Source: JAVBLT01 sp031553315 (GTDB taxonomy: Bacteria > Verrucomicrobiota > Kiritimatiellia > RFP12 > DVOR01). Taken from it: a stretch of 60,131 nt of DNA. The notes below the pieces were generated by a model. That model saw only the letters and a list, made by a program, of their open reading frames with translations, was not told where the DNA came from and made no database searches. Location: NCBI GenBank assembly GCA_031553315.1, contig JAVBLT010000034.1, positions 1-60,131 on the forward strand, in the 5' to 3' direction. Made by a program: the position numbers and the translations under genes. Below are positions 47,590-55,882 of this stretch, piece after piece; positions within the stretch are counted from its first letter, which is position 1; each line of letters begins with the position of its first letter.

Positions 47590-49398
47590 TTATGAACGGC
47601 GGCAGCGGCGGCGGAGCCCGTAGAGGAGCCCCGCCAGCGCCACCAGCGCGGGAACGGCAAGAATGTTGACGACCTTCAGGCGAAGGCCGAGCGCCTCCAC
47701 CGAGCGGTTCAGATTGCGGCGGACGTCTTTAAGCTCAGCCGCAGTGCGCGCGCGCTCCGCCTTGAACGCCTCGATCTGCTTCTGCTGCTCGGGCGAAAGA
47801 ATGAAACGGTCGTCGCCCTGCTTTTGGCGTTGCAGCTCGGCGAGCTTCTGCTGCGCGGCCTGAAGCTTGGCGGAAAGCTCCTGCTCCTTCTTCTGCCACT
47901 CCTGAGCGGCACGCTGTTCCAAGGCATCGACGCGTGTAAACGGCCGGCTAAACGTGCCGCGCGTGCGAATTCCCGCCAGCTCGGGAAGCCCCGCCGCCTG
48001 CTCCAGCACATTGGCAAAAAGAACCAGATTTTCATTGATCGGGCGGTAAACCGTATTGCCCAACACATTCAGCGGCGCCACGCAAAAGCTGTCGTAAAGA
48101 AAATCCGCGTCTGCAAAGAGAAACACCGCGCTCCTGCCCTCCTTGAGCCCCTCCTTTTCAGGAAACGCCGTTTTGAACAGCCCCGTCAGCTTCGCCGCGA
48201 CCGTGCGCGCCCGGCCGTCGGGCTTCGCCTGAGCGCGAACAGCCGCAAGACCGCCGTAAAGAATCGTTTGCGACGCGACGGAGGAAGACGCATCGCCCGA
48301 AGTCCGCATCAGCGGCGCGAACGCAAGCCCCTCCTTCACATCTCCGCCGAACGCCCCCGCATACGGCAGCATAACCATTGAAAGGCGCGCCGCCAGCACC
48401 TCCCCCTGCGCCATATTCTCCCGCTTCAGCGACAGAAACGCCGGATTCTTCTCCTGCGCCCCGTTTTGCGCCCGAAGCACCGTCACCGCCCGGTCGTCGA
48501 CCGTCGTCAACGCCGGATCAAACGCCACCCCCCATGCGTCAAAAAGCGCGCCAAGGTTCGACGGTCCCGGCTTCCCGCGCTTGGCCTCCTGACCCGCCGC
48601 CGCCATGCTGTGCTCCAGCTCGCTCAGCGGATCCACGCACACAACCAGCCTCCCCCCCCGCAGCACAAACCGGTCAAGCGCCAGCAGCGTCGCCTCCGGC
48701 AGATCCTTCGGGTGAATCACAATCAGCGCCGCCACCTCATCGGGAATCTTCTCCGCCTCAGGCGCCACAGCCTCAAGCGCATAATCCTTCTTCAGCTCCT
48801 CAAAGGCCACCCACCCCTTCTTCCCGCCCGGGCCGCCCAAAACATCGCCCAAGCCCGTCATCACGCCAATCACCGGCTTCCGCGGCCAAACGGCCCGCGT
48901 GACCAGCCGCGTGATGTCATACTCAAGCGAATCCTCATGCAGCGGCGAAAACATCGGCAGAACCGCCTCCCGCCCCGCCGCAGGCACAACCACCAGCCCG
49001 AAATAAACCGGCAGCCCTCCCCTGCCCGCCCCCTGCGGTTCAAGACCATAACGCTGCGCCCACTCCTCCGCGTCGGAATCGGGAGCCACATCATGCTGCT
49101 CCAGAATAATCTTCCCCTTCGCCGCCCGCTGATACTCCTTCAGCACATCCGCCACCTGAGCCGCATAATTGCGGAGAAAGACCGGCGTATTCTTATCCTG
49201 CTTCGAGAAATAAAACTTCATCGTACACGGCTGGTCAAGCTTCGCGAGAATCGCGCGCGTGCCCTCCGAAAGCGTATAAAGCCGGTTTTCCGTGAAATCC
49301 GCCCGCAGGCGCAGATTCCTCAGCGTCACATTCACCGCGCCAATCACACACAGCAACAGCGCCAAAGAAAGAAAAGCAATCAGCGATTTGTTTTTCAT
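47590..49398 (-). CDS. GldG-like ABC transporter auxiliary protein
   Basis: A 602-residue protein. The ATG at 49398 (MKNKSLIAFL) is chosen over an upstream one because AGGA precedes it and it does not overlap the permease gene. An N-terminal helix, a GldG/IFT52-like extracytoplasmic domain ('ILAKLDQPCTMKFYFSKQD', 'LEQHDVAPDSDAEEWAQRYGL'), a coiled coil of Glu/Gln/Lys repeats (about 505-575) and a C-terminal helix ('ILAVPALVALAGLLYGLRRR') give the usual architecture. In Flavobacteria GldG works with GldA and GldF in gliding; homologues here more likely serve an unknown export function. Confidence 0.84.
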   Translation of the reverse strand: MKNKSLIAFLSLALLLCVIGAVNVTLRNLRLRADFTENRLYTLSEGTRAILAKLDQPCTMKFYFSKQDKNTPVFLRNYAAQVADVLKEYQRAAKGKIILEQHDVAPDSDAEEWAQRYGLEPQGAGRGGLPVYFGLVVVPAAGREAVLPMFSPLHEDSLEYDITRLVTRAVWPRKPVIGVMTGLGDVLGGPGGKKGWVAFEELKKDYALEAVAPEAEKIPDEVAALIVIHPKDLPEATLLALDRFVLRGGRLVVCVDPLSELEHSMAAAGQEAKRGKPGPSNLGALFDAWGVAFDPALTTVDDRAVTVLRAQNGAQEKNPAFLSLKRENMAQGEVLAARLSMVMLPYAGAFGGDVKEGLAFAPLMRTSGDASSSVASQTILYGGLAAVRAQAKPDGRARTVAAKLTGLFKTAFPEKEGLKEGRSAVFLFADADFLYDSFCVAPLNVLGNTVYRPINENLVLFANVLEQAAGLPELAGIRTRGTFSRPFTRVDALEQRAAQEWQKKEQELSAKLQAAQQKLAELQRQKQGDDRFILSPEQQKQIEAFKAERARTAAELKDVRRNLNRSVEALGLRLKVVNILAVPALVALAGLLYGLRRRCRRS

Positions 49399-49408
49399 GT
49401 TTACGTCC

Positions 49409-50155
49409 TCAATTGGCTTTACGGCTATCAATCACCGCATGAGCCGCGGCAAGAAAAAAGACCATCGTTCCCAGATAGTAGCCCACATCGGCCACATCGA
49501 CAACCCCCAGCTGCATCGCCTGATAATGCGTCAGCAGGCTGCATCCCAGCAGCCCCTCCACAAGCGCCTGCGGCAGCCCCCATTGCGACAGCGCCCCCCC
49601 CACCGGCTCGAAACCGATCAGCAGCAGAAACAGGCAAAGCCCCAGCGCAATCACAAACCCAATCACCTGGCTCCTTGAAAGCGCCGAAGCGAAAACACCG
49701 ATCGCCACACACGCCCCCGCCAGCAAAAACGACCCCAGATAGCCACAGAGAATCACACCCGCATCGGGCGAACCCAGCCAGCACGTCGTCCACACCACCG
49801 GAAACGTCAGCGCAAGCGCAAGCGCCAGAAACGCCCACGCCGCCAGAAACTTCCCCAGCAGCACCTGCCCCAGCGTCACCGGAAGCGTCAGCAACAGCTC
49901 AATCGTCCCCGTCCGGCGTTCCTCCGCCCAGCTCCCCATCGTCGCCGCCGGCACCAACAGCAGATAGACCCACGGGTGCCAGAAGAAAAACGGCGAGAGA
50001 TTCGCCTGGCGCGCCTCATAGAACCCCGTCGCCACAAACGTCAGAAACCCCGTCAGCATCAGAAACGCAATCAGAAACACATACGCCACCGGAGAAGAAA
50101 AATACCATTTGAATTCACGGCGGAAAATCGCCCCCACAGCCTTGCACTTACCCAT
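49409..50155 (-). CDS. ABC-2 type permease (GldF-like)
   Basis: A 248-residue permease with six hydrophobic segments. It begins 'IFRREFKWYFSSPVAYVFLIAF', the hallmark of GldF/NosY-type ABC-2 permeases, and contains 'SWAEERRTGTIELLLTLPV', the conserved coupling region. It overlaps the ATPase gene by 8 bases and is 10 bases before the GldG-like gene. Confidence 0.88.
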   Translation of the reverse strand: MGKCKAVGAIFRREFKWYFSSPVAYVFLIAFLMLTGFLTFVATGFYEARQANLSPFFFWHPWVYLLLVPAATMGSWAEERRTGTIELLLTLPVTLGQVLLGKFLAAWAFLALALALTFPVVWTTCWLGSPDAGVILCGYLGSFLLAGACVAIGVFASALSRSQVIGFVIALGLCLFLLLIGFEPVGGALSQWGLPQALVEGLLGCSLLTHYQAMQLGVVDVADVGYYLGTMVFFLAAAHAVIDSRKAN

Positions 50156-50879
50156 GAGCCACCTCCTTACCCAGCGTCAACCCCCTGAAAACAGCATACA
50201 GGCTTCCCTCAGGATCCATCGCCCGCAGCTCCCCAGGCGTACCGTTCGCCACGATTTCACCCTGCGAGATGACGATCGCCCGCGTACAGACCGCATCCAC
50301 CTCCTCCAGAATATGCGTCGAGATCACAATCGCCTTTTCGGCCGCCATCTCCGCAATCATCTCCCTGACCACCTGCTTCTGATTGGGATCCAAGCCATCC
50401 GTCGGCTCATCCATAATCAGCACCTGCGGGTCATGCAGAATCGCCTGCGCGAAACACGTCCTCTGGCGATACCCCTTCGAGAGCGTCTCAATCGTTTGGT
50501 GTCGCACCCCCGCGAGGCGGCTGCGCTCAATCACCGCATCCACCCTCCGGCGGCCCTCCGCCCCGCGAAATCCGCGCACCGAAGCAATGAACGAAAGAAA
50601 CTCCGTCACCGTCATTGCATGATACACCGGCGCATTTTCCGGCAGATAGCCCACACATCGTTTCGCCTCCACCGGGTTTTCGACAGCATCCACCCCACAG
50701 ATCCTCACCGTTCCCCCCGTCGGCGGCAGAAACCCCGTGATCATCCGCATCGTCGTCGATTTTCCGGCGCCATTGGGGCCAAGAAAACCGAGCACCTCCC
50801 CCTTCCCCGCCGAAAAAGAGATACCCTTTACGGCTTCGAAGGAACCGAATGTTTTTGCCAGATTGCATACAGTCAACAT
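50148..50879 (-). CDS. ABC transporter ATPase (GldA-like)
   Basis: A 243-residue ABC ATPase from the ATG at 50879 (MLTVCNLAKTFGS), chosen because AAGGAG lies 9 bases before it; the longer frame upstream crosses the promoter. Walker A GPNGAGKST (34-42), signature 'LSKGYRQR', Walker B 'VLIMDEPTDGLDP', H-loop 'VISTHI'. Lys replaces the second Gly of the usual LSGGQ, as in other GldA/NatA-like proteins with 'LSKGxxQR'. First gene of the transporter operon. Confidence 0.88.
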   Translation of the reverse strand: MLTVCNLAKTFGSFEAVKGISFSAGKGEVLGFLGPNGAGKSTTMRMITGFLPPTGGTVRICGVDAVENPVEAKRCVGYLPENAPVYHAMTVTEFLSFIASVRGFRGAEGRRRVDAVIERSRLAGVRHQTIETLSKGYRQRTCFAQAILHDPQVLIMDEPTDGLDPNQKQVVREMIAEMAAEKAIVISTHILEEVDAVCTRAIVISQGEIVANGTPGELRAMDPEGSLYAVFRGLTLGKEVAHG

Positions 50880-50925
50880 CAGTTTACTCCTTGTCGTATT
50901 TCCAAAAAGAAAAGAATGAGCCGTA

Positions 50926-50954
50926 TCTTTACCAAAAAAAGTCATTTTCCGCAA
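50926..50954 (-). promoter_or_regulatory. weak promoter of the GldA/F/G-like operon
   Basis: On the minus strand TTGCGG, 17 bases, TAAAGA, about 45 bases before the ATG at 50879. The match to consensus is modest. The rest of 50880-51001 is AT-rich and otherwise empty. Confidence 0.4.
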
Positions 50955-51001
50955 GAAAAAGTCACCATTTCATGAAAATCATCAAAACCTCAAAAATCGG
51001 C

Positions 51002-51030
51002 TTGCTTCATAAGCCCCATTCCACTATTAT
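51002..51030 (+). promoter_or_regulatory. tRNA-Ser promoter
   Basis: TTGCTT, 17 bases, TATTAT, placed about 21 bases before the tRNA 5' end. Confidence 0.7.
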
Positions 51031-51051
51031 ACCCCGCATTCCAAGTGAATT

Positions 51052-51145
51052 GGAGAGGTGGCCGAGTGGCTGAAGGCAGTGGTTTGCTAAACCGCCGTAT
51101 TGCTTAAACGCGATACCTGGGGTTCGAATCCCCACCTCTCCGCCA
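51052..51145 (+). tRNA. tRNA-Ser (anticodon GCU)
   Basis: A 94-base type II tRNA. The acceptor stem GGAGAGG pairs with CCTCTCC. The D-arm reads GCC...GGC, the anticodon loop TTGCTAA (anticodon GCT at 51086-51088) closes with GTGGT/ACCGC, a long variable arm follows, the T-arm contains GGTTCGAATCC, and the discriminator G and CCA are encoded (51142-51145). It decodes AGC/AGU. Its 3' end is next to the integrase and is probably the attachment site. Confidence 0.97.
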
Positions 51146-51158
51146 TAAACATGCAAAT

Positions 51159-51200
51159 AAGTCGCTGATTTTCAAAGAAATCGCGGCTTTTTTATTTTTT
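51159..51200 (+). terminator. intrinsic terminator after tRNA-Ser
   Basis: AAGTCGC(T)GATTT pairs with AAATCGCGGCTT (one bulged base, one G-T pair), loop about 6 bases, followed by a T-rich run to 51200. It ends the tRNA transcript before the integrase promoter. Confidence 0.78.
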
Positions 51201-51207
51201 AGAAATG

Positions 51208-51245
51208 TGACAATACGTGTCAAATCGGCTTGACTTAAATATATT
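51208..51245 (+). promoter_or_regulatory. putative integrase promoter with overlapping palindromic operator
   Basis: A perfect TGACA-N5-TGTCA palindrome (51208-51222) overlaps a -35-like GTGTCA. A 17-base spacer then leads to TATATT (51240-51245). Transcription would begin near 51252, downstream of the first in-frame ATG at 51249, which supports the start at 51282. The palindrome could bind a phage repressor. Confidence 0.45.
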
Positions 51246-51281
51246 AAAATGCTTAAAATCAAGGCAAAAAAGGATAAAGCC

Positions 51282-52364
51282 ATGCCCGTATATCAACGAC
51301 ACGGAAGCGCAAACTGGTGGATTGACGTCTGCATCAACGGAAAGCGCAAACGCATATCCTCCGGCTCACCCGACAAAGCCTACGCCCTCATGCTGGAGCA
51401 GACGATGCTCCTGGGAAAACGCAAGGCGGATCAGCCCGATAAAATCCGCAAGATGCTCGATGCAATTCTCGGAACAACGCAAGCGGAGCCCCTGCCGAAG
51501 CTCCCCGTTGAAACCGTTTGGCATTATTACGAGCGCCACCTGAAAATCATCGGAAGCCGGGTCGGCGACTACACCGTCTGGCGTCGCAAACTGGAGCTTA
51601 GAAAAGTGTGCGACTGGCTGGCGGAAGAAGTGGATCGCGAAGTGACGCTCGACGACCTCACGCGCGATGTGGCCGCCGCCTACGCTCAGCACCTGGTCGA
51701 TGCGGGGCTGAAATCGAAAACCCGCAAAAACATGCTTTCCGAGCTCGCGACCGTCTGGAAAGGCGCGATCCACGAACTCGGCGACGGATGGACGAATCCC
51801 TGGCTGGGCGTAATTCCCCGCGTGGTGGATTCGGTTGTCGGTCGGGCTTTTACCCGCGAGGAGGAAGCCCGCGTGCTGGAAGCGTGCAAAGCGAAGTGCC
51901 CCTGCTGGCACACGGCATCGGTGATTGCCCGTTACACGGGGCTCCGCTACGGCGACGTCGCCCGGCTGAAATGGGCCGACTTTCAAAACGGCGTCATCTC
52001 GCTTCAACCCAGCAAGACCGCCTCACACGGCGTGACGGTTTGCATTTCCGTCTGCAAGCCGCTGGCGGCGGTTTTGAATGCCCTGCCGCATGAATCCGAA
52101 TCCATCATCCCTGAACTCGCCCGCCGCTACCCCAACCGCCCCGACATTCTTTTCTCCGACATACTGAAAGCCGCCGGCCTTTTACCGGAGCATTACACCT
52201 TCCATTCGTGGCGGCACACCTTCCGCACGCGCCTTTCCGAAGCCGGAGTACCAAACGACTTGGCGATGCGCCTCGGCGGCTGGACGGTCACGGAAACCGC
52301 AAAGCGCTACGACCATGCGGACAGGACGGCGGATCTGCTGGCGGCCATCGAAAAGAGCGTTTAA
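51282..52364 (+). CDS. int: phage tyrosine integrase
   Basis: A 360-residue site-specific recombinase. The ATG at 51282 has AAGGAT upstream and starts MPVYQRHGSANWWIDV, like other integrases with a small N-terminal arm-binding domain; an ATG at 51249 has no ribosome binding site. A core-binding SAM-like domain (about 75-180) precedes the catalytic domain with Arg222 (TGLRYGD), Lys245, His308-x-x-Arg311 (HSWRHTF), Trp334 (GGW) and Tyr343 (KRYDHAD). All catalytic residues are present, so it is probably functional and directs insertion into tRNA-Ser. Confidence 0.94.
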   Translation: MPVYQRHGSANWWIDVCINGKRKRISSGSPDKAYALMLEQTMLLGKRKADQPDKIRKMLDAILGTTQAEPLPKLPVETVWHYYERHLKIIGSRVGDYTVWRRKLELRKVCDWLAEEVDREVTLDDLTRDVAAAYAQHLVDAGLKSKTRKNMLSELATVWKGAIHELGDGWTNPWLGVIPRVVDSVVGRAFTREEEARVLEACKAKCPCWHTASVIARYTGLRYGDVARLKWADFQNGVISLQPSKTASHGVTVCISVCKPLAAVLNALPHESESIIPELARRYPNRPDILFSDILKAAGLLPEHYTFHSWRHTFRTRLSEAGVPNDLAMRLGGWTVTETAKRYDHADRTADLLAAIEKSV

Positions 52365-52369
52365 CCCGC

Positions 52370-55300
52370 TTACTTCTTATCTTCCCCACCCCACCCTTTT
52401 ACGACGCGTTTGATGAGGCGGGTGGGCGCGGTGGTTTCGGCGGCAGCAGAAAGGAGGCTGTCGATGCTCTGCTGCCAGTCGGCTTCGGTGGCGCTCATGA
52501 TGGCGTCGGCGAGGTCGCCTTTGATTTTGAAAAGTTCATCAATGAGCGATGTGGCCGGAATGAGCGATGTGCCCATATTGTAGGCGGTCGCCTTGGGGCC
52601 CGACATTGTGGCGTTGACAATCTGCCGTCCGAAGAAGCCGCTGACTTCATCGACAAACGCTCCGGCGATAAAGACGCATCCCCATGACCCGGAAAGGAAA
52701 GAGGCAATCATGAATGCCACGCGGCGTTTGCGTTTGCGTTCGTCGCCCCATTCACCTGTCGCGCCGATGATGAGCGAGTCAATTAGGGCGATTCCGGCGG
52801 GAATGACCAGATGGTTAAGGGCAATATCGAGCGCCATGCGTTTGATTTTTTCCGGATTCTTTCTATCCGCCCACCATTCCTGAATCGAGACCAGCTCATA
52901 CTGCATCTGCTGAATGGGGGAAGAGGCGAACTGCAATACCTTGGCGGCCATCCCGCCACGGCGCTGGAGCATGGTCTGGTTGATGACGCGGTTGGTTTGC
53001 GCGGTGGCGTCCACCCGTGCCATCACATACTCCGCCGCCATTTCCTTTGCCTCGGCTTCGGCGATGCCTTGTTGCATCAGGTGAAGTTTGCGCATGAGGT
53101 AGAGGTGAGCGCCGGGGATGAGGGCACCCCACTGGTCAAACCATGTCAACGGCTTCATGCCTGCATCGAAAACTTTATCCATCTTGCTTCCGAAGACACC
53201 CTTGCCCATTGCCGCAGCCATATCCGGCGCGATCGCGGAGGCGTAGCGCCCCTTGTAGGCTTGGCTCGCCACCAGCTCGCGCATGCCCAGCTTGGTTGCC
53301 GCCGGGGCGCGAACCCACGCCATGAGATGATGGCTCAACCCGTCCACACGGAAGGCGAGCGCAGGAATGGAGGCAAGCTGTTTCGTCCACGATGACGGAT
53401 TGCCGAACAGCCAGAAGCGGGAAGACCACTTGGCAAGGCCGGAAAGCAACTGCCCTTCCGTACCCTCGTTGGCGGATTGGGGCCCGGCCAGAATGTCGAT
53501 TGCGTAGTTGCGCCAGTTGGTCGCCTCCTTTTTACCGTGGGCTCGCTTGATGGCGTCGAGCAATCGGTTGTCGAGCATCACGCTCTCCAAAATCTGCCCG
53601 TTTTCAGCATAGGCGAGCGTCCGGGCGGTTTCATCCCGGCGGCGCTCCCACATCTCGATAATACCCGCCTCCTGGTCGAAATCGAGGCCGTTGCGCACGC
53701 GGCTCGTGAGCGACGAAGCAAACGGGGTAAACGCCCGCACGCGCACCGCCTGTTCCTGCTCCCGTTTCTCGCCGCGATACATTTTCACGGGCATATAGAG
53801 GGGGTTGGGCGCGTCCAGCGGAAGCCCGACCTCCTTTAGACGTGTTTCCGAGATGGGTTCACGGATGCGGGCGTAGTAGTCGCGCAGGGCGTCAATCAGC
53901 TTCCAAAAACGCTCGTCTTTACCGATAAGCGATTCCAACAGGGCGAGGTAGGCCCCGTCGCGTTCCCACTTGGCCGTATTTCCGGCGTAGTCCTCCTGCA
54001 CGATCGACACATACATCTGCAAGACCTTGTTCATGTTCCAGCGCGAGGACTGTCTGCCCCGGTCGAGCTGCGCCCACAGCGGGCGGTCGAGCTCGTTGTA
54101 CAGCGCCTTCTGCGCCTCACCCGCCGAACCGAAAATGGCGGTGATGGCTTCATGGAGCCACACATCGGCATCGTGCTTGAAATTGCTCTCGACCGTCGCC
54201 GCCTTCTGGCCGACCTCCTCCAGCAGTTCAAACGCACCCAGACCGCGTTGCCGCACATCGTTGTCGAGACAGAAGCGAGTCAACTGACGCCCCTTTACGG
54301 CCATCATGCCCACAAGGTCGTGCATGTACTGCGCAAAGCGCCCCGGCTCCGGGTTCTCGTTGTCTTTTTTCGGCACGACCGCCGCGCTGGCCTGTTCCGC
54401 CGCCGCGTTGGTCTGCGCCTCGCGCTCGGCCTTGCGCATCAAAAAGGCTTGCAGTTCCCCGTCCAGCATCGCCCGGATGCGGTCGCCCTTCTCCTGAATT
54501 TCGGCGGGCATGGCTTTACGCAGGGCTCCGAAGGCGTTCAGCACATCGAGCCATTCCCGCGCTTCCCGCACATCGCGGAGCGGCGCGTTCTCCTGCCCCG
54601 ACTGCTTGGCCGCAATCGTGGCCTCGTATTTCGCAATCTCGCGCTGAAGCTCAAACTCATTCAGGCCGATGGCCTTGTTGACCTTGCGGGCCCACTTCGC
54701 CATCAGCGCCGGAACGGTGCGCTGCGCCTCCACTTTGTTTGAATCGCCCGACTCCTTCACAAAGGGTTTCAGGTCTTTTTTGAGGTCGGCAATCATTTCC
54801 TGTTGCGTCTGCCGGATCACATCGCGGTTGAGGTCAACGAACACGGCCTGTAGCACCCGTTCCAACTCTTCCATTTTGTTCAGCTTGGAATCGCGCAGGA
54901 GTTGGATGCGCGAGGCAATGCGGGCATGCACCCGTGCGGGCGTGTACATCCGCATCACCGCTTCCGTCGCCCGCGCCGCCGTATCCACGAAAACCGCCCG
55001 CGCCGCCGGGGAAGCCCAGATGTCGTCACCCAACATCTCGCCCTTGAATTTCGGGTCACTTCGCACAAATTCCTCGGCCACGGCCCGCATCAGCGCCACC
55101 ATGCTCTCCGGGTTATCAAGGGAAATGTCGTTGCCCTCCAGCAGTTCCAAGAGGTAGTCGTGCGCCAGCTTTTCCTTTTCAATCATCACGGCCAGCTCGC
55201 GCAGTTCTTCCGGTAAATCCTCCTCGACGCGCTCCAACGCCTCGCCATCGGCGGCTTCCGCGTCTTTTTTTGTGGACTTCTCGACGGGTTTCTGCGTGTT

Positions 55301-55843
55301 CGCCGCTTTGATGCGGGCAATCAGCTCACCGCCAATCAGCTTTTTCTTTTCGGCCTTTTGCGCCAGTTTCGCCTTCTCCTCACCGGTGAGCGTCACCTTT
55401 TCCCCAGTATCAGCCTCCGCGTCCTTTCGGCTCGACCACCGGGCGACAACCGGAATCGCTTTCAGCAAGGCGTTGAGGTCAATCCCCGTGCGCATCTTCA
55501 TCTGCGCGTAGCTCTCACCCTTCGCCCGCTGGCTCGACGCCAGCATGGCCTTACTGAATGCCGTTTCCACCCGCGCTGTCCGACGCTGCTGTTCGTCGGC
55601 CACCTTGTAGATGGCCGTGCCCAGTGCAAGGCGGCCATCGCCGCCGAAGTGGTCTTTCAGCGCCCGGTTCAACCGGGCATCCGTCAGTTTGCCGCCGATA
55701 CCCTTGCGGATTTCAGCCGCCGCATCCTCGGCCCACGTGATTTTGCCGTCGGGATTATCCACGCCCGCCGTCAACAGCACCTTCATCGCCTTGCCGCGTG
55801 CGCCCTTGCCGCCGCGCATCAGCTCGGCGGTCGCCATCGCCAC
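52370..55843 (-). CDS. giant phage virion/ejection-type protein (polyvalent-protein C-terminal half)
   Basis: An 1157-residue protein if started at GTG 55843 (GAGG 5 bases upstream; an ATG two codons on is equally possible). It is alpha-helical and rich in Lys/Glu/Arg in the first half. The region about 740-1010 ('GLAKWSSRFWLFGNPSSWTKQLASIPAL ... RRGGMAAKVLQFASSPIQQMQYELVSIQEWW') resembles the helical large-polyvalent-protein-associated domains (LPD38-like) of phage ejection proteins, and two membrane-like helices follow (about 1035-1100). The reading frame is open upstream for 12 more codons, to a TAG that is the stop codon of the preceding gene in the same frame. It may therefore be the second half of one huge protein. 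Likely packaged in the virion and injected with DNA. Confidence 0.72.
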   Translation of the reverse strand: MAMATAELMRGGKGARGKAMKVLLTAGVDNPDGKITWAEDAAAEIRKGIGGKLTDARLNRALKDHFGGDGRLALGTAIYKVADEQQRRTARVETAFSKAMLASSQRAKGESYAQMKMRTGIDLNALLKAIPVVARWSSRKDAEADTGEKVTLTGEEKAKLAQKAEKKKLIGGELIARIKAANTQKPVEKSTKKDAEAADGEALERVEEDLPEELRELAVMIEKEKLAHDYLLELLEGNDISLDNPESMVALMRAVAEEFVRSDPKFKGEMLGDDIWASPAARAVFVDTAARATEAVMRMYTPARVHARIASRIQLLRDSKLNKMEELERVLQAVFVDLNRDVIRQTQQEMIADLKKDLKPFVKESGDSNKVEAQRTVPALMAKWARKVNKAIGLNEFELQREIAKYEATIAAKQSGQENAPLRDVREAREWLDVLNAFGALRKAMPAEIQEKGDRIRAMLDGELQAFLMRKAEREAQTNAAAEQASAAVVPKKDNENPEPGRFAQYMHDLVGMMAVKGRQLTRFCLDNDVRQRGLGAFELLEEVGQKAATVESNFKHDADVWLHEAITAIFGSAGEAQKALYNELDRPLWAQLDRGRQSSRWNMNKVLQMYVSIVQEDYAGNTAKWERDGAYLALLESLIGKDERFWKLIDALRDYYARIREPISETRLKEVGLPLDAPNPLYMPVKMYRGEKREQEQAVRVRAFTPFASSLTSRVRNGLDFDQEAGIIEMWERRRDETARTLAYAENGQILESVMLDNRLLDAIKRAHGKKEATNWRNYAIDILAGPQSANEGTEGQLLSGLAKWSSRFWLFGNPSSWTKQLASIPALAFRVDGLSHHLMAWVRAPAATKLGMRELVASQAYKGRYASAIAPDMAAAMGKGVFGSKMDKVFDAGMKPLTWFDQWGALIPGAHLYLMRKLHLMQQGIAEAEAKEMAAEYVMARVDATAQTNRVINQTMLQRRGGMAAKVLQFASSPIQQMQYELVSIQEWWADRKNPEKIKRMALDIALNHLVIPAGIALIDSLIIGATGEWGDERKRKRRVAFMIASFLSGSWGCVFIAGAFVDEVSGFFGRQIVNATMSGPKATAYNMGTSLIPATSLIDELFKIKGDLADAIMSATEADWQQSIDSLLSAAAETTAPTRLIKRVVKGWGGEDKK

Positions 55844-55879
55844 GGCGGCCTCATCACGGATTTTTGAAAGCGTGGCGAG

Positions 55880-55882
55880 CTA
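55880..55882 (-). other. single in-frame amber codon joining two giant phage genes
   Basis: The upstream frame ends ...NPDIRY-TAG and continues without shift as LATLSKIRDEAA, then the GTG start of the next gene. The two frames are open for about 4.25 kb and 3.5 kb with no other stop between or within them. Confidence 0.9.
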
